Counted from the first letter of the stretch, positions 36,895-50,218 are shown. The stretch: 64,000 bases of DNA from Actinoplanes sp. M2I2 (GCF_023544445.1 NZ_JALPVJ010000004.1:558001-622000); one strand, 5' to 3'. Notes: a model not told the origin generated them from the letters alone. Translations and numbers: made by a program.

Positions 36895-37872
36895 TCAGCC
36901 GGCGTACACCGCCCAGGCACCGGCCTCGGTCCACCAGGAACGCTTGCGGCTCATCGCGCCGCCGACCCCGTCGTCGAGGAACTGGATCTCGCCGTCCCGG
37001 GGCAGCACGGAGACCGCACGACCGCGCGCCCGGCGCACCTCGACACGCATCTTGGTGCCGCGGAACCGCTGCTTGACGATCGTCGGCACGGCCACCGCCA
37101 CCTCGACCTGACCGTCGACCGCGTCGCCGTCGGCCAGCAGGCGCATCCCGGCGAACTCGGCGTACCCGGCGCTGTTGCCGATCGCGCAGGCCAGGATCGG
37201 ATCGGTGCCGTCGGACAGCACCGCGTCGTCCACCTCGACCCGGCCGCGCCACGGCACCGCGCGCCCGTCGTCGTCCATGCCGCCGACCAGGGCGCCGTCC
37301 ACCGTGACCGATCCGCCGTCGTTGCGCAGCAGGTCGAGCCGTCGCGCCGAGCCACTCAGGACGGCCGCGGCCACCTGCGCCGGCGTGCGGGGCAGACCCA
37401 GCTGCGCGGCCAGGTCGGTGGTGTCGCCGGCGTCGAGCGGCAGGATCGCCAGCGGAGGCAGGTCGGGCACCGTGCGGCCGGTCGGCAGGTCGGCCGGTCG
37501 CTTGCTGGGCGGCGGAGCGTACCGGCGGACCATCCGTCGCACGACGGCGCGCAACTGTCCGTCGGTGGCCGAGGCCACCACCAGCCTGATCTTGCTGTCG
37601 GCGTCGGGCCAGGTCAGGCCGTCGGGCCGGGCCGGGCCGTCGAACCGGGCGAGCACCTCGTCGATCTCCTGATCGGAGGCGGCGGTGATCGTCTCGACCC
37701 GGGCGCCGGCCGCGGTGAGCGCCTCGGCGCAGCGCAGCACCGGAACGCGCGGCGCGCAGGCGGTGGCGGGCGTGCCACACCCACCGCACCCGGAGCCGCA
37801 CGCGTCGCCGCCGGAGCCCTGGCCGCCGGAGCCCTGGCCCTCGGCCAGGCTGAGCACCACGACGTCGTACAT
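36895..37872 (-). CDS. Diacylglycerol-kinase-like protein with N-terminal Cys cluster
   Basis: A 325-residue protein 1 bp downstream of the purA stop, so probably co-translated with it. The middle (IRLVVASATDGQLRAVVRR, then PPLAILPLDAGDTTDLAAQLGLPRTP) follows the DAGK/sphingosine-kinase catalytic fold, but the canonical GGDGT and GTGND motifs are replaced by ATDGQ and AGDTTD, so activity is doubtful. Residues 12-48 contain a Gly/Gln linker and cysteines at 25, 29, 32, 39 and 48 (CGSGCGGC), a possible metal or Fe-S site not usual in DAGKs. Function unknown; the link to purA is positional. Confidence 0.72.
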   Translation of the reverse strand: MYDVVVLSLAEGQGSGGQGSGGDACGSGCGGCGTPATACAPRVPVLRCAEALTAAGARVETITAASDQEIDEVLARFDGPARPDGLTWPDADSKIRLVVASATDGQLRAVVRRMVRRYAPPPSKRPADLPTGRTVPDLPPLAILPLDAGDTTDLAAQLGLPRTPAQVAAAVLSGSARRLDLLRNDGGSVTVDGALVGGMDDDGRAVPWRGRVEVDDAVLSDGTDPILACAIGNSAGYAEFAGMRLLADGDAVDGQVEVAVAVPTIVKQRFRGTKMRVEVRRARGRAVSVLPRDGEIQFLDDGVGGAMSRKRSWWTEAGAWAVYAG

Positions 37873-37873
37873 C

Positions 37874-41033
<3,160 letters not shown>

Positions 41034-41116
41034 CGGTGACCTTTCGGGATGAGCCTTGTGCCTACTCGTCAGTAACCCTAGCGGCAGAGCCGCTTCCTCG
41101 TGCAGTGTGCCACTCC

Positions 41117-41156
41117 CCAACAACTGTTGGACAGTCGCCGATCGGGTGCCTAGACT
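41117..41156 (+). promoter_or_regulatory. Promoter and palindrome upstream of the HTH-MFS-purB operon
   Basis: A perfect palindrome CCAACA-AC-TGTTGG (41117-41130) overlaps a -35 like TTGGAC (41127-41132). A -10 like TAGACT (41151-41156) follows after 18 bp. Transcription would start about 7-8 nt later, at or beside ATG 41164, so the mRNA is probably leaderless. The palindrome is a candidate operator for the HTH protein encoded first in the operon. Confidence 0.55.
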
Positions 41157-41163
41157 CCCCAAC

Positions 41164-41685
41164 ATGTCTTTGGGAGATGCGAGGGGCACGGCCTCGATGC
41201 GCGCCACGGCCCATCCCGTACGGCTGCAGATCATGTCGTTGCTGACCGGTGCGCCGATGACCGCGGCCGAGGTCGCCCGCGAGCTCGGTCTGACCCACGC
41301 CAACGCCAGTTACCACCTGCGCAACCTCCACTCGGCCGGGATGATCGTCGTCGCCGGCGAGGAGAAGATCCGGGGTGGCGTCGCCAAGAGATATCGATAC
41401 GATGCCGCTCGCGACCGTGCGTCCGAGACCCCCGAGCAGAAACGGGCGCTGTTCGCGGCCCTCGGCAACGAGCTGGTCCGCCGGACGGCCGGTGGGCGCT
41501 TCGAGGCCAAGATCCTGCTCGGCGACGGCGAGTTCTGGATCGACCCGGAGAAGTGGCTCGACCTGCGGCACCGGTTCAAGGATCTCGTCGCCGAGTTGCA
41601 CGAAGCGGCCCAGCCGCCGCGCACCCCGGGCACCATCCGCACCAGCACCACCGTCGCGATGTTCGAGATGGAGTCGCCCGCATGA
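41164..41685 (+). CDS. Winged-helix transcriptional regulator (ArsR-like)
   Basis: A 173-residue regulator. Residues 15-75 form an ArsR-type winged helix: MRATAHPVRLQIMSLL, the recognition helix LTHANASYHLRNLHSAG, then the basic wing GGVAKRYRYD. No Cys-based metal site. The C-terminal 90 residues are a helical domain with a conserved Trp-Ile-Asp-Pro-Glu-Lys-Trp, often found next to exporters of the MFS. The start at 41164 has no ribosome site but lies at the expected transcription start. Its stop overlaps the MFS gene (ATGA). Confidence 0.88.
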   Translation: MSLGDARGTASMRATAHPVRLQIMSLLTGAPMTAAEVARELGLTHANASYHLRNLHSAGMIVVAGEEKIRGGVAKRYRYDAARDRASETPEQKRALFAALGNELVRRTAGGRFEAKILLGDGEFWIDPEKWLDLRHRFKDLVAELHEAAQPPRTPGTIRTSTTVAMFEMESPA

Positions 41686-43037
41686 GCGCTCTCGCGCCGC
41701 TTCGCATCCCCGCGTTCCGCCTGCTCATCACCGGCCGCACGGTCAACGCGCTGGGCAACTCGTTCGCGCCGATCGCGCTCGCCTTCGCCGTCCTCGACCT
41801 GACCGGCTCGGCCACCGACCTCGGCCTCGTGGTCGGCGCCCGCACGCTCGTCAACGTGGTGTTCCTGCTGTTCGGCGGCGTTCTGGCCGACCGCATGCCC
41901 AAGCACCTGCTGATGGTCGGGGCCAGCCTGGCCGCGGCCGTGACCCAGGGCCTCATCGCCGCGCTCGTGCTCACCGGCACCGCGACCATCCCGTTACTCA
42001 TCGTAATCTCGGCCCTCAACGGCCTGGTCGGCGCGCTGGCCCTGCCGGCCACCTCGTCGATCCTGCCGCAGATCGTGCCGGCCGAGATCCGTCAGCAGGC
42101 CAACGCGCTCAACCGCCTGTCGCTGAACTCGGCCGCCGTCCTCGGCGCCCCGCTGGCCGGCGTGGTGGTCGCCGCGACCAACCCGGGCTGGGGGATCGCC
42201 GTCGACGCCCTGACCTTCCTGGTCAGCGGCCTGCTGTTCGCCTTCCTGCGGGTGCCCCGCGCGCAGGCGGCCGCCCCGGTCACCAAGGCTCCGGATGCGA
42301 AGGCTCCGGATGCGAAGGCTCCGGATGCGACGGCTCCCGGTGTGATCGGTGACGAGCAGACACCCGGCGCGGCGGCGGTCGAGCCGTCCCGCCCCAACAT
42401 CTTCGCCGACCTGCGCACGGGCTGGTCGGAGTTCTGGTCGCGCACCTGGCTGTGGGCCGTCGTGGCCGGCTTCTGCGTGATCAACGCCTCGTGGAGCGGG
42501 TCGCTCTATGTCCTCGGGCCGGTCGTCGCCGACGACACCATCGGCCGCCGGGCCTGGGGTCTGGTGCTGGCCGCGCAGACCCTCGGCATGATCGCCGGCG
42601 CGCTGATCGCGATGCGGCTGCGGATGCGCCGGATGCTGCTCTTCGGCGTGTTCAGCACCTTCTTCATGGCCGTGCCGGTGCTGATCCTGGGCACCTCTCC
42701 GCAGCTCTGGCTGCTCTTCGCCGGCGCGCTGCTGGCCGGCCTGATGCTCGAGCAGTTCGGCATCGCGTGGGAGACCACGATGCAGGAGCACATCCCGGCC
42801 GACAAGCTGGCCCGGGTCTACTCGTACGACATGGTCGGCTCGTTCGTGGCCATCCCCATCGGTGAGATGGCGGTCGGCCCGATCGCGCACGCCGTCGGGG
42901 TCGAGCCGACGCTCGTCGGGGCGACCGTGCTGATGACCCTCGCCGTGGTCGGCATGCTGTGCAGCCGGGACGTGCGCACCCTGCCGCACGAGGTGCCCAA
43001 GGCGCAGACCGGTCCCGTGAAAGAATCGGTCGCGTGA
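41682..43037 (+). CDS. MFS exporter (EntS-like)
   Basis: A 451-residue major facilitator with 12 helices, in the group of EntS-like drug/siderophore exporters. It shows RLLITGRTVNALGNSFAPIA at the N-terminus and the loop 2-3 motif GGVLADRMPKH. The central cytoplasmic loop contains three copies of Ala-Pro-Asp-Ala-Lys, a 15-bp tandem repeat near 42290-42332. It starts inside the stop of the HTH gene and its stop overlaps the purB start (GTGA). Probably controlled by the preceding regulator; substrate unknown. Confidence 0.9.
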   Translation: MSALAPLRIPAFRLLITGRTVNALGNSFAPIALAFAVLDLTGSATDLGLVVGARTLVNVVFLLFGGVLADRMPKHLLMVGASLAAAVTQGLIAALVLTGTATIPLLIVISALNGLVGALALPATSSILPQIVPAEIRQQANALNRLSLNSAAVLGAPLAGVVVAATNPGWGIAVDALTFLVSGLLFAFLRVPRAQAAAPVTKAPDAKAPDAKAPDATAPGVIGDEQTPGAAAVEPSRPNIFADLRTGWSEFWSRTWLWAVVAGFCVINASWSGSLYVLGPVVADDTIGRRAWGLVLAAQTLGMIAGALIAMRLRMRRMLLFGVFSTFFMAVPVLILGTSPQLWLLFAGALLAGLMLEQFGIAWETTMQEHIPADKLARVYSYDMVGSFVAIPIGEMAVGPIAHAVGVEPTLVGATVLMTLAVVGMLCSRDVRTLPHEVPKAQTGPVKESVA

Positions 43038-44455
43038 CCATCCCGAACGTCCTTGCCGCTCGATACGCCTCGACCGACCTCGTCGCCCTCTGGTCCCCGG
43101 AGGAGAAGATCCGCATGGAGCGCCGGCTCTGGCTGGCCGTCCTGCGGGCACAACGCGACCTGGGGGTGGCCGTTCCCGAGGGCGCCGTCGAGGCGTACGA
43201 GTCGGTGCTCGATCAGGTCGACCTGAGCTCGATCGCGGCCCGTGAGCGCGTCACCCGCCACGATGTGAAGGCCCGCATCGAGGAGTTCAGCGCGCTCGCC
43301 GGCTTCGAGCAGATCCACAAGGGAATGACCTCGCGCGATCTGACCGAGAACGTCGAGCAGCTGCAGATCAAGGCGTCGCTCGAGCTGATCCGCGGCCGGG
43401 TGATCGCCACGCTGGCCCGGCTCACCGAGCGCGCGGTCGAGTACTCCGAGCTCGTGCTGACCGGCCGCTCGCACAACGTCGCGGCCCAGGCGACCACGCT
43501 GGGCAAGCGGTTCGCGTCGGCGGCCGAGGAGCTGCTGATCGCCTACGAGCGTCTCGACGACCTGATCGCCCGCTATCCGCTGCGGGGCATCAAGGGCCCG
43601 GTCGGCACTGCCGCCGACCAGCTCGACCTGCTCGACGGCGACTTCGACTCGCTGGGCAAGCTCGAGCAGCGCGTCGCCGGCCACCTGGGCTTCGAGCGGG
43701 TGCTCAGCAGCGTCGGCCAGGTGTACCCGCGCTCGCTCGACTTCGACGTGGTCTCGGCGCTGGCCCAGATCGTCGCCGGGCCGTCGTCGCTGGCCACCAC
43801 GATCCGCCTGATGGTCGGTCAGGAGCTGGTCACCGAGGGCTTCAAGCCGGGCCAGGTCGGTTCGTCGGCGATGCCGCACAAGATGAACACCCGATCCTCC
43901 GAGCGGGTCAACGGTCTGGCCGTGATCGTCCGCGGTTACCTGTCGATGGTCGGCGAGCTGGCCGGCGACCAGTGGAACGAGGGCGACGTCTCGTGCTCGG
44001 TCGTCCGCCGGGTCGCCCTGCCCGACGCGTTCTTCGCCACCGACGGCCTGTTCCAGACGTTCCTCACGGTGCTCGACGAGTTCGGCGCCTACCCGGCCGT
44101 GATCGCTCGCGAGCTCGACCGGTTCCTGCCGTTCCTCGCGACGACCAAGATCCTGGTCGCGGCCGTCCGCAAGGGAGTCGGACGGGAGGTCGCGCACGAG
44201 GTGATCAAGGAGCACGCGGTGGCCGTCGCGCTGGCCATGCGGGAGAAGGGCGCCGCGGTCAACGATCTCTTCGACCGGCTGGCCGCCGACGAACGGCTCG
44301 GCCTGTCCCGCGACGAGATCGACGGCCTGGTCGCCGATCGCGCCGCCTTCGTGGGCGCCGCGTCCTCCCACGTGCACGCGGTGGCCGACCGAGTGGCGAC
44401 GATCGTCGCCGCGCACCCCGCGGCCGCGAAATACAGCCCCGCCCCGATCCTCTGA
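43034..44455 (+). CDS. purB: Adenylosuccinate lyase
   Basis: PurB releases fumarate twice in purine synthesis: from SAICAR and from adenylosuccinate. The 473 residues belong to the fumarase/aspartase superfamily; signature SSAMPHKMNTRSSERVNG is present near residue 277, with the catalytic His in TGRSHNVAAQATT. GTG 43034 overlaps the MFS stop, so purB is translationally coupled to a transporter gene rather than to other pur genes. No terminator is evident in the 160 bp before purS. Confidence 0.98.
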   Translation: MTIPNVLAARYASTDLVALWSPEEKIRMERRLWLAVLRAQRDLGVAVPEGAVEAYESVLDQVDLSSIAARERVTRHDVKARIEEFSALAGFEQIHKGMTSRDLTENVEQLQIKASLELIRGRVIATLARLTERAVEYSELVLTGRSHNVAAQATTLGKRFASAAEELLIAYERLDDLIARYPLRGIKGPVGTAADQLDLLDGDFDSLGKLEQRVAGHLGFERVLSSVGQVYPRSLDFDVVSALAQIVAGPSSLATTIRLMVGQELVTEGFKPGQVGSSAMPHKMNTRSSERVNGLAVIVRGYLSMVGELAGDQWNEGDVSCSVVRRVALPDAFFATDGLFQTFLTVLDEFGAYPAVIARELDRFLPFLATTKILVAAVRKGVGREVAHEVIKEHAVAVALAMREKGAAVNDLFDRLAADERLGLSRDEIDGLVADRAAFVGAASSHVHAVADRVATIVAAHPAAAKYSPAPIL

Positions 44456-44622
44456 GGCGCAGGCCCCAGTGGTTGAAGATTTGATCGGGCCGTGGTCGAG
44501 ATCACCGACGAGTTGCCTGCTCAGCGCCGACAACGTCGTCTGCGCGACACCGGCCGACAATTCCGTGGCCGGGTTCACCAGGTAGGCTCGCAGATGCTTA
44601 CACCTATCAGTCAGGAGTGCCC

Positions 44623-44880
44623 GTGGCTCGCGTCGTGGTCGACGTCATGCTGAAGCCGGAGATCCTCGACCCGCAGGGCCAGGCGGTCGCCAACGCGCTG
44701 CCCAGGCTCGGGGTCACCGATGTCTCGTCCGTCCGCATCGGTCGGCGGATCGAGATCGAATTCACCGGAGAGCCCGATCTCGACCGGGCCCGGGAGATCG
44801 CCGACAAGCTGCTCGCCAACCCGGTGATCGAAGACTTCCACATCCACGTCGTGGATGACGCTGTGGCGGAGGTTGCCTGA
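44623..44880 (+). CDS. purS: Phosphoribosylformylglycinamidine synthase subunit PurS
   Basis: A small 85-residue dimeric subunit that bridges PurQ and PurL in FGAM synthase. It begins [19 protein letters not shown] and has the typical alternating beta-alpha pattern ending [14 protein letters not shown] 44623 lies 5-6 nt after AGGAG (44613-44617); a GTG at 44617 overlaps that ribosome site and is less likely. First gene of purS-purQ-purL. Confidence 0.96.
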   Translation: MARVVVDVMLKPEILDPQGQAVANALPRLGVTDVSSVRIGRRIEIEFTGEPDLDRAREIADKLLANPVIEDFHIHVVDDAVAEVA

Positions 44881-44882
44881 CC

Positions 44883-45584
44883 ATGCGCATCGGTGTGGTC
44901 ACCTTCCCGGGTTCGCTGGACGACGGGGACGCGGCCCGGGCCGCGCGCATCGCCGGCGCCGACGTCGTCCGTCTCTGGCACGGCGATTCCGACCTGCACG
45001 GCGTCGACGCCGTGGTGCTGCCCGGCGGCTTCTCCTACGGCGACGCCCTGCGCTGCGGCGCGATCGCCCGCTTCGCCCCGGCGATGGATTCGATCATCGA
45101 CGCGGCCCGCGGCGGCCTGCCGGTGCTCGGCATCTGCAACGGCTTCCAGATCCTCTGCGAGGCTCACCTGCTGCCCGGCGCGCTCACCCGCAACCAGCAT
45201 CTCCACTTCCGCAACCGCGACCAGTTCCTGCGCGTCGAGTCGACGGACACCGCGTGGACGAACTCGTTCACCGCCGGCCAGGAGATCCTGATCCCGGTGA
45301 AGAACGGCGAGGGTTGCTACGTCGCCGACGAGCGCACGCTCGACCAGCTCGAGGCCGAGGGCCGTGTGATCGCGCGCTACGTCCGCGGCAACCCGAACGG
45401 TTCGCAGCGTGACATCGCCGCGATCACCAACGAGGCCGGCAACGTCGTCGGCATCATGCCGCATCCGGAACACGCGGTGGAGACGCTGACCGGTCCGTCC
45501 CTGGACGGCCTCGGCTTCTTCACCTCCGTCCTGCGCGCCCTGGCCGGGGCGCCCGCGGGAGCGAACGCAGGGGGACACCAGTAA
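44883..45584 (+). CDS. purQ: FGAM synthase glutaminase subunit PurQ
   Basis: The class I glutamine amidotransferase that supplies ammonia to PurL. The 233 residues hold the oxyanion loop [13 protein letters not shown], the catalytic Cys in [10 protein letters not shown] and the His/Glu of the triad in MPHPEHAVE. It starts 2 bp after purS; its TAA stop overlaps the purL ATG by one base, so all three subunits are co-translated. Confidence 0.98.
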   Translation: MRIGVVTFPGSLDDGDAARAARIAGADVVRLWHGDSDLHGVDAVVLPGGFSYGDALRCGAIARFAPAMDSIIDAARGGLPVLGICNGFQILCEAHLLPGALTRNQHLHFRNRDQFLRVESTDTAWTNSFTAGQEILIPVKNGEGCYVADERTLDQLEAEGRVIARYVRGNPNGSQRDIAAITNEAGNVVGIMPHPEHAVETLTGPSLDGLGFFTSVLRALAGAPAGANAGGHQ

Positions 45585-48217
45585 TGACGACGCAGCCGGA
45601 CACGGCCACCAGCGGCGCGGTGACGCCGTCGGCCACGCCGAACCAGTCGCCGGCAGCGGGTAAGCCGACCGGCTTCGCCGCCACCGACGTGCTGGTCAAC
45701 GAGTTCGACGGTGGCCCCGACACCGTGCAGCGGGCCCTCAGCACGGGCGACGAGCTGCAGCCGCACACCGACCTGGGCCTCAAGGACGACGAGTACGACC
45801 GGATCCGGCAGATCCTCGGCCGTCGTCCCACCGCCTCCGAGCTCGCGATGTACTCGATCATGTGGAGTGAGCACTGCTCCTACAAGTCGAGCAAGGTGCA
45901 CCTGCGCCAGTTCGGTGACAAGGCCCCGACCGGCACCCGCATGCTGGCCGGCATCGGCGAGAACGCCGGCGTCGTGCAGATCTCCGACGAGCTCGCGGTC
46001 ACGTTCAAGGTCGAGTCGCACAACCACCCGAGCTTCGTCGAGCCCTACCAGGGCGCGGCCACCGGTGTCGGCGGCATCGTGCGCGACATCCTCGCGATGG
46101 GCGCCCGCCCGATCGCGGTGATGGACCCGCTGCGCTTCGGCGCGGCCGACCACCCGGACACCGCCCGCGTGCTGCCCGGTGTCGTCGCCGGCATCGGCGG
46201 CTACGGCAACTGTCTCGGGCTGCCCAACATCGGCGGCGAGATCGTCTTCGACCCCACGTACCAGGGCAACCCGCTGGTCAACGCGCTGAGCATCGGCGTG
46301 CTGCCGGTCGAGCGCCTGCAGCACAAGGAAGCGGCCGGCGTCGGCAACGTCGTCGTGCTGCTCGGCGCGCGCACCGGCCGCGACGGCATCGGCGGCGTCT
46401 CGGTGCTGGCCTCGGCCACCTTCGACGAGGGCGCCGAGCAGCGCCGTCCGTCGGTGCAGGTCGGCGACCCGTTCATGGAGAAACTGCTCATCGAGAGCTG
46501 CCTCGAGCTCTACGACGCCGGTCTCGTGGCCGGCATCCAGGACCTCGGCGGCGCGGGCCTCACCTGCGCGCTCACCGAGACCGCGGCCGCGGCCGGCACC
46601 GGCATGCGGGTGTGGCTCGAGCGGGTTCCGCTGCGCGAGGCGTCCATGTCGCCCACCGAGATCCTGGCCAGCGAGTCGCAGGAGCGCATGCTCCTGATCG
46701 TCACGCCGGAGAACCTCGCGGCCGTGCTCGGCGTCGCCGAGAAGTGGGGCGTGTGGGCCACCGCGATCGGTGAGGTCACCCCGGCCGAGCAGGACGGCTC
46801 ACCGGGCCGCCTGGTGATCAGCTGGAACGACCACATCGTGGTCGACGTGCCGCCGGGCTCGCTGGCCGACGACGGGCCGGTCTACGCCCGCCCGATCCGC
46901 GAGCCCGCCGACCTGATACTGCTTCAGGCCGACAAGGCCGAGACGCTGCCCCGCCCCACGACCGGCGACGAGCTGCGCGAGACGGTGCTGCGCATGTCCG
47001 CCTCGCCGAACCTGTGCGACAAGACGTGGGTGACCGAGCAGTACGACCGCTATGTGCTCGGCAACACGATCCTGGCCCAGCCGGAGGACTCCGGCGTGCT
47101 GCGCATCGATGAGCGCACCGGCCTCGGTGTCGCGCTGTCGGTCGACGGCAACGGCCGCTACGCCCGCCTCGACCCCTATGAGGGCGCGCGGCTGGCGCTG
47201 GCCGAGGCCTACCGGAACGTCGCCGTCACGGGGGCCGAGCCGGTCGCCGTGACCGACTGCCTCAACTTCGGCTCGCCGGAAGACCCGGCCGTGATGTGGC
47301 AGTTCGCCGAGGCCGTCCGCGGTCTGGCCGACGGCTGCCAGCAGCTGGGCACCCCGGTGACCGGCGGCAACGTCAGCTTCTACAACCAGACCGGCGCCGC
47401 GGCGATCCACCCGACCCCGGTGGTCGGGGTGCTGGGCGTCTTCGACGACGTCGCCCGGCGCATCCCGATGGGCTTCCCGGCCCCGTCCGCCGAGGGCGAC
47501 CTGCTCTTCCTGCTGGGCGACACCGCGTGCGAGCTCTCCGGCTCCGAGTGGGCTTGGGTCACCCACGGCCACCTGGGCGGACGCCCGCCCAAGGTCGACC
47601 TCGAGAACGAGCGCCGGCTGGCCCAGCTGATGGCTCGCGCCTCGCAGGCCGGTCACGTCAGCGCGGCGCACGACCTCTCCGACGGTGGCCTGTCCCAGGT
47701 GCTGGTCGAGAGCTGCCTGCGGCGCAACGTCGGGGCCCGGATCACGCTCCCGGCCGACGGCAACTCCGCTTTCGTCCAGCTCTTCAGCGAGTCCGCCGGG
47801 CGCGCCCTGGTCGCCGTCCCGCGCGGGCACGACAAGGCGTTCGCCGGTCTCGCCGCCGAGTTCGGGGTCCCGTGCACCCCGATCGGCAGCACCTCCGCCG
47901 AGCCGGTGCTCGAGGTGCGTGACCAGTTCACCCTGCCGCTCGACGAGGCGCGCGAGGCGTACGAGGGCACGCTGCCCCGCCTGTTCGGCGGCGCGGCCGA
48001 GCTGGCCAACCGGCACGGCGATCCGGAGCACGCGGCCGACCCGACGGCGCCGGCGTCTCCCGACCGGGGCGCCGAGGTGCTGATCACCGCGGCGGCCGGG
48101 GCGGCGATGGAGTCGGCGGCCCCGATCGAGGCGGACGGCATTCCGGCCGCCGCCGTGGCCGAGGTCAAGGAGCCGTCGCCGGCCGAGGACGACCGCCCGG
48201 GTGGCTCGGCCGACTGA
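45584..48217 (+). CDS. purL: FGAM synthase large subunit PurL
   Basis: The small-type PurL ATPase converts FGAR to FGAM with ammonia from PurQ. The core includes [12 protein letters not shown], the GVGGIVRDI segment, and two ATP-binding-like halves with [11 protein letters not shown] in the second. At 877 residues it is about 110-130 longer than typical small PurL. The excess is a Thr/Ser/Ala-rich head of about 25 residues and a C-terminal acidic Ala/Pro-rich tail of about 75-85 residues after LPRLFGG, probably disordered. Followed by a strong terminator. Confidence 0.97.
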   Translation: MTTQPDTATSGAVTPSATPNQSPAAGKPTGFAATDVLVNEFDGGPDTVQRALSTGDELQPHTDLGLKDDEYDRIRQILGRRPTASELAMYSIMWSEHCSYKSSKVHLRQFGDKAPTGTRMLAGIGENAGVVQISDELAVTFKVESHNHPSFVEPYQGAATGVGGIVRDILAMGARPIAVMDPLRFGAADHPDTARVLPGVVAGIGGYGNCLGLPNIGGEIVFDPTYQGNPLVNALSIGVLPVERLQHKEAAGVGNVVVLLGARTGRDGIGGVSVLASATFDEGAEQRRPSVQVGDPFMEKLLIESCLELYDAGLVAGIQDLGGAGLTCALTETAAAAGTGMRVWLERVPLREASMSPTEILASESQERMLLIVTPENLAAVLGVAEKWGVWATAIGEVTPAEQDGSPGRLVISWNDHIVVDVPPGSLADDGPVYARPIREPADLILLQADKAETLPRPTTGDELRETVLRMSASPNLCDKTWVTEQYDRYVLGNTILAQPEDSGVLRIDERTGLGVALSVDGNGRYARLDPYEGARLALAEAYRNVAVTGAEPVAVTDCLNFGSPEDPAVMWQFAEAVRGLADGCQQLGTPVTGGNVSFYNQTGAAAIHPTPVVGVLGVFDDVARRIPMGFPAPSAEGDLLFLLGDTACELSGSEWAWVTHGHLGGRPPKVDLENERRLAQLMARASQAGHVSAAHDLSDGGLSQVLVESCLRRNVGARITLPADGNSAFVQLFSESAGRALVAVPRGHDKAFAGLAAEFGVPCTPIGSTSAEPVLEVRDQFTLPLDEAREAYEGTLPRLFGGAAELANRHGDPEHAADPTAPASPDRGAEVLITAAAGAAMESAAPIEADGIPAAAVAEVKEPSPAEDDRPGGSAD

Positions 48218-48231
48218 CAGCGACAGACGAC

Positions 48232-48264
48232 AAGAGCCGGTCAGCTTCGCGCTGACCGGCTCTT
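48232..48264 (+). terminator. Terminator after purL
   Basis: A perfect 14-bp stem (48232-48245 with 48251-48264) with a TTCGC loop, followed by TTCG, 14 bp after the purL stop. Confidence 0.92.
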
Positions 48265-48293
48265 TCGTCGCCGTGGGCAGAGGAGCCGACAAA

Positions 48294-48323
48294 AAAGCGG
48301 GAGCCCTCAGGGGCTCCCGCTTT
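48294..48323 (-). terminator. Terminator for the minus-strand surface protein gene
   Basis: A 13-bp stem (48294-48306 with 48311-48323) with a TCAG loop. On the minus strand it is followed by a run of T (aaaaaa at 48291-48296 on plus), a classic intrinsic terminator 8 bp from the gene end. Confidence 0.9.
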
Positions 48324-48331
48324 CTCAGAAC

Positions 48332-50218
48332 TCAGTAGTCGTGACCGCCGCGCCGCGGGGCGGGTGTGTCCCGGGGCGGCTCGCCGCCGTGCTGGCCGGT
48401 GCCGTGCTGGTCGCGGGGGCCACCCTGGCCGTACTGCTCGTCGTGGGCGCCACGCTCGTCGTAGCCGCCGCCCTGGTACGACTCGTATCCGCCGCGCTGC
48501 TCGGCCTGGTAACCGTCGTCGTAGCCGCCGCCGTACTGCTGGGTGCCCTGGCCGCCGTACTGCTGACCGGCCGGGTACTGGCCGCTGCCCTGCGGGCCGT
48601 AGCCGTTGTTGTCGGGAGCGTCGGCCGCGGCCCCCCACGGCGCGTAGCCGCCCTGATCGGGCTGCTCCTGTCCGTAACCGCCGGGCGGGTAACCGCCGGC
48701 CGGCTCGGCGCCGTACTGCTGGGTGCCGCCGTACTGGTTGCCGCCGTACTGCGGAGCACCGTAGCCGCCGTCGTTCTCGGCCTCGGGCCGATACATGCCG
48801 GTGGCTTCGCCGTACGCTCCGTAGTTGCCGGCCGGCTGAGCCGCGGCGCCGTAGCCGTCGTCCTCCGGCGGCCGGCCGTACGAGGTCGGCTCGCTGTACG
48901 GCTGGGTGCCGCCGCCGCCGTACTGCTGCGTCCCGCCGCCGTACTGCTGGGTGCCGCCGTACTGCGGCGCGTCGTCCCAGTCGCCGGCCGGGGCGCCGGC
49001 GAACCCGCCGTGCTGGGGCAGCGGCACGCCGTACGGGTCGGGGAACTCGTCCTCGGCCGGAGGCACCGGGCGGTGGAGCATCGTCGGAGCGTCCGCCATG
49101 GACGGCCCCCCGGACGGCGGCATGTGGGCGATCATGGTGGCGTCGTTGCCGCCGCCGCCGACCGGCGCGCCGACCCGGGTCGCGTCGGCGAACCGGCCCT
49201 GGCTCGGCGGCACGACCCCACCCGAGCCGGACAGCCCGGTCGGGTCGTCGTCGTCACCGTTGTCGCCGCTGTTCCGCCGGCGCAGCATGACCAGCACGAT
49301 GGCGCCGATGCCGGCCGCGACGAGCAGGACGCCGATGACGATGTAGAGCATCGAGACACCGCCGTCCTCGGTCGAGGCGGCCTGATCGGTCTCGGTCTGA
49401 GTGGTCTCCGTGGGCTCGTCGGCCGTCGGCTCCTCGGTCGGCTCTTCGGCGGGTGGGGAGCTGGTCGCCGACGGGCTCGGTGTCGGCGAGCTGGACGGGG
49501 TCGCGACGGCCTCGGCCTTCAGCGTCAGCGACACGGTCAGGTTCTGACCGGCCTCGGCGTCACGCCGCAGATCGACCTGATCGAAACCGTCCTTGGCGGC
49601 GCCGATCGAGATGCGGCCGGGGGCGATCGGCTTGTTGTCCGACGAGGTGAAGGAGAACCGGCCCGAGCCGTCGGAGGTGCCCCGGAAGACGCGCCCGGCA
49701 CTGTCCTTCATGCCGATCGTGGCGCCGGCGATCGACTTGCCGTCCTGGTCCTTCACGCGACCCGAGACCTGCCGGACGGTCTGCGGACGGTCCGGCCCCT
49801 TGATCGTGATCTGCTGGCTGGCCCGGCCCGGCTGCTCGTTCGGCACAGCGGCGACGATCTCGACCGTCACCTGACGTGTCTCGCCGTCGTTGACCTCAGG
49901 TGCGGTCAGTTGCACGGAGAACTCGCGCCCGTCGCCGCCGATCTGGGCGATGCGGCGGCAGTCGCCACCGTTGCAGTCCATGCCGCCACCGTTAACGGTG
50001 ATGGTCGCCGGGACCTGGCCCTGGTTGTCGCCGGCCGAGGCGACCTGGAACTGCATGGTGAGCCGGCCGCCCGAGGGCACCTCGGTCTGCAGGTCGGTGA
50101 TCTCCACGTTCGGCGGATCGGCGAACGCCACCGCGGGTGCGACGAAGATTCCGCCGAAGACCACCGCCAGTAACGCACCGGCCTGGGCCGCCCGGGCTCG
50201 TAGGTGCGTTCTCACCAT
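48332..50218 (-). CDS. Exported single-pass protein with carboxypeptidase-regulatory-like domain and Gln/Gly/Tyr-rich tail
   Basis: A 628-residue protein. Residues 1-34 are a signal peptide; an extracellular beta-rich domain with two Cys (81, 87) follows. Residues 150-214 resemble a carboxypeptidase-regulatory-like (prealbumin-type) domain, VSGRVKDQDGKSIAGATIGM. A Thr/Glu/Pro stalk precedes one membrane helix (290-312) and an Arg stop. The cytoplasmic 315 residues are low complexity, with many Gln-Tyr-Gly-Gly, Gly-Gly-Thr-Gln-Gln-Tyr-Gly units, like prion-type domains. No known function; probably a surface sensor or adhesion protein. Convergent with purL. Confidence 0.87.
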   Translation of the reverse strand: MVRTHLRARAAQAGALLAVVFGGIFVAPAVAFADPPNVEITDLQTEVPSGGRLTMQFQVASAGDNQGQVPATITVNGGGMDCNGGDCRRIAQIGGDGREFSVQLTAPEVNDGETRQVTVEIVAAVPNEQPGRASQQITIKGPDRPQTVRQVSGRVKDQDGKSIAGATIGMKDSAGRVFRGTSDGSGRFSFTSSDNKPIAPGRISIGAAKDGFDQVDLRRDAEAGQNLTVSLTLKAEAVATPSSSPTPSPSATSSPPAEEPTEEPTADEPTETTQTETDQAASTEDGGVSMLYIVIGVLLVAAGIGAIVLVMLRRRNSGDNGDDDDPTGLSGSGGVVPPSQGRFADATRVGAPVGGGGNDATMIAHMPPSGGPSMADAPTMLHRPVPPAEDEFPDPYGVPLPQHGGFAGAPAGDWDDAPQYGGTQQYGGGTQQYGGGGTQPYSEPTSYGRPPEDDGYGAAAQPAGNYGAYGEATGMYRPEAENDGGYGAPQYGGNQYGGTQQYGAEPAGGYPPGGYGQEQPDQGGYAPWGAAADAPDNNGYGPQGSGQYPAGQQYGGQGTQQYGGGYDDGYQAEQRGGYESYQGGGYDERGAHDEQYGQGGPRDQHGTGQHGGEPPRDTPAPRRGGHDY

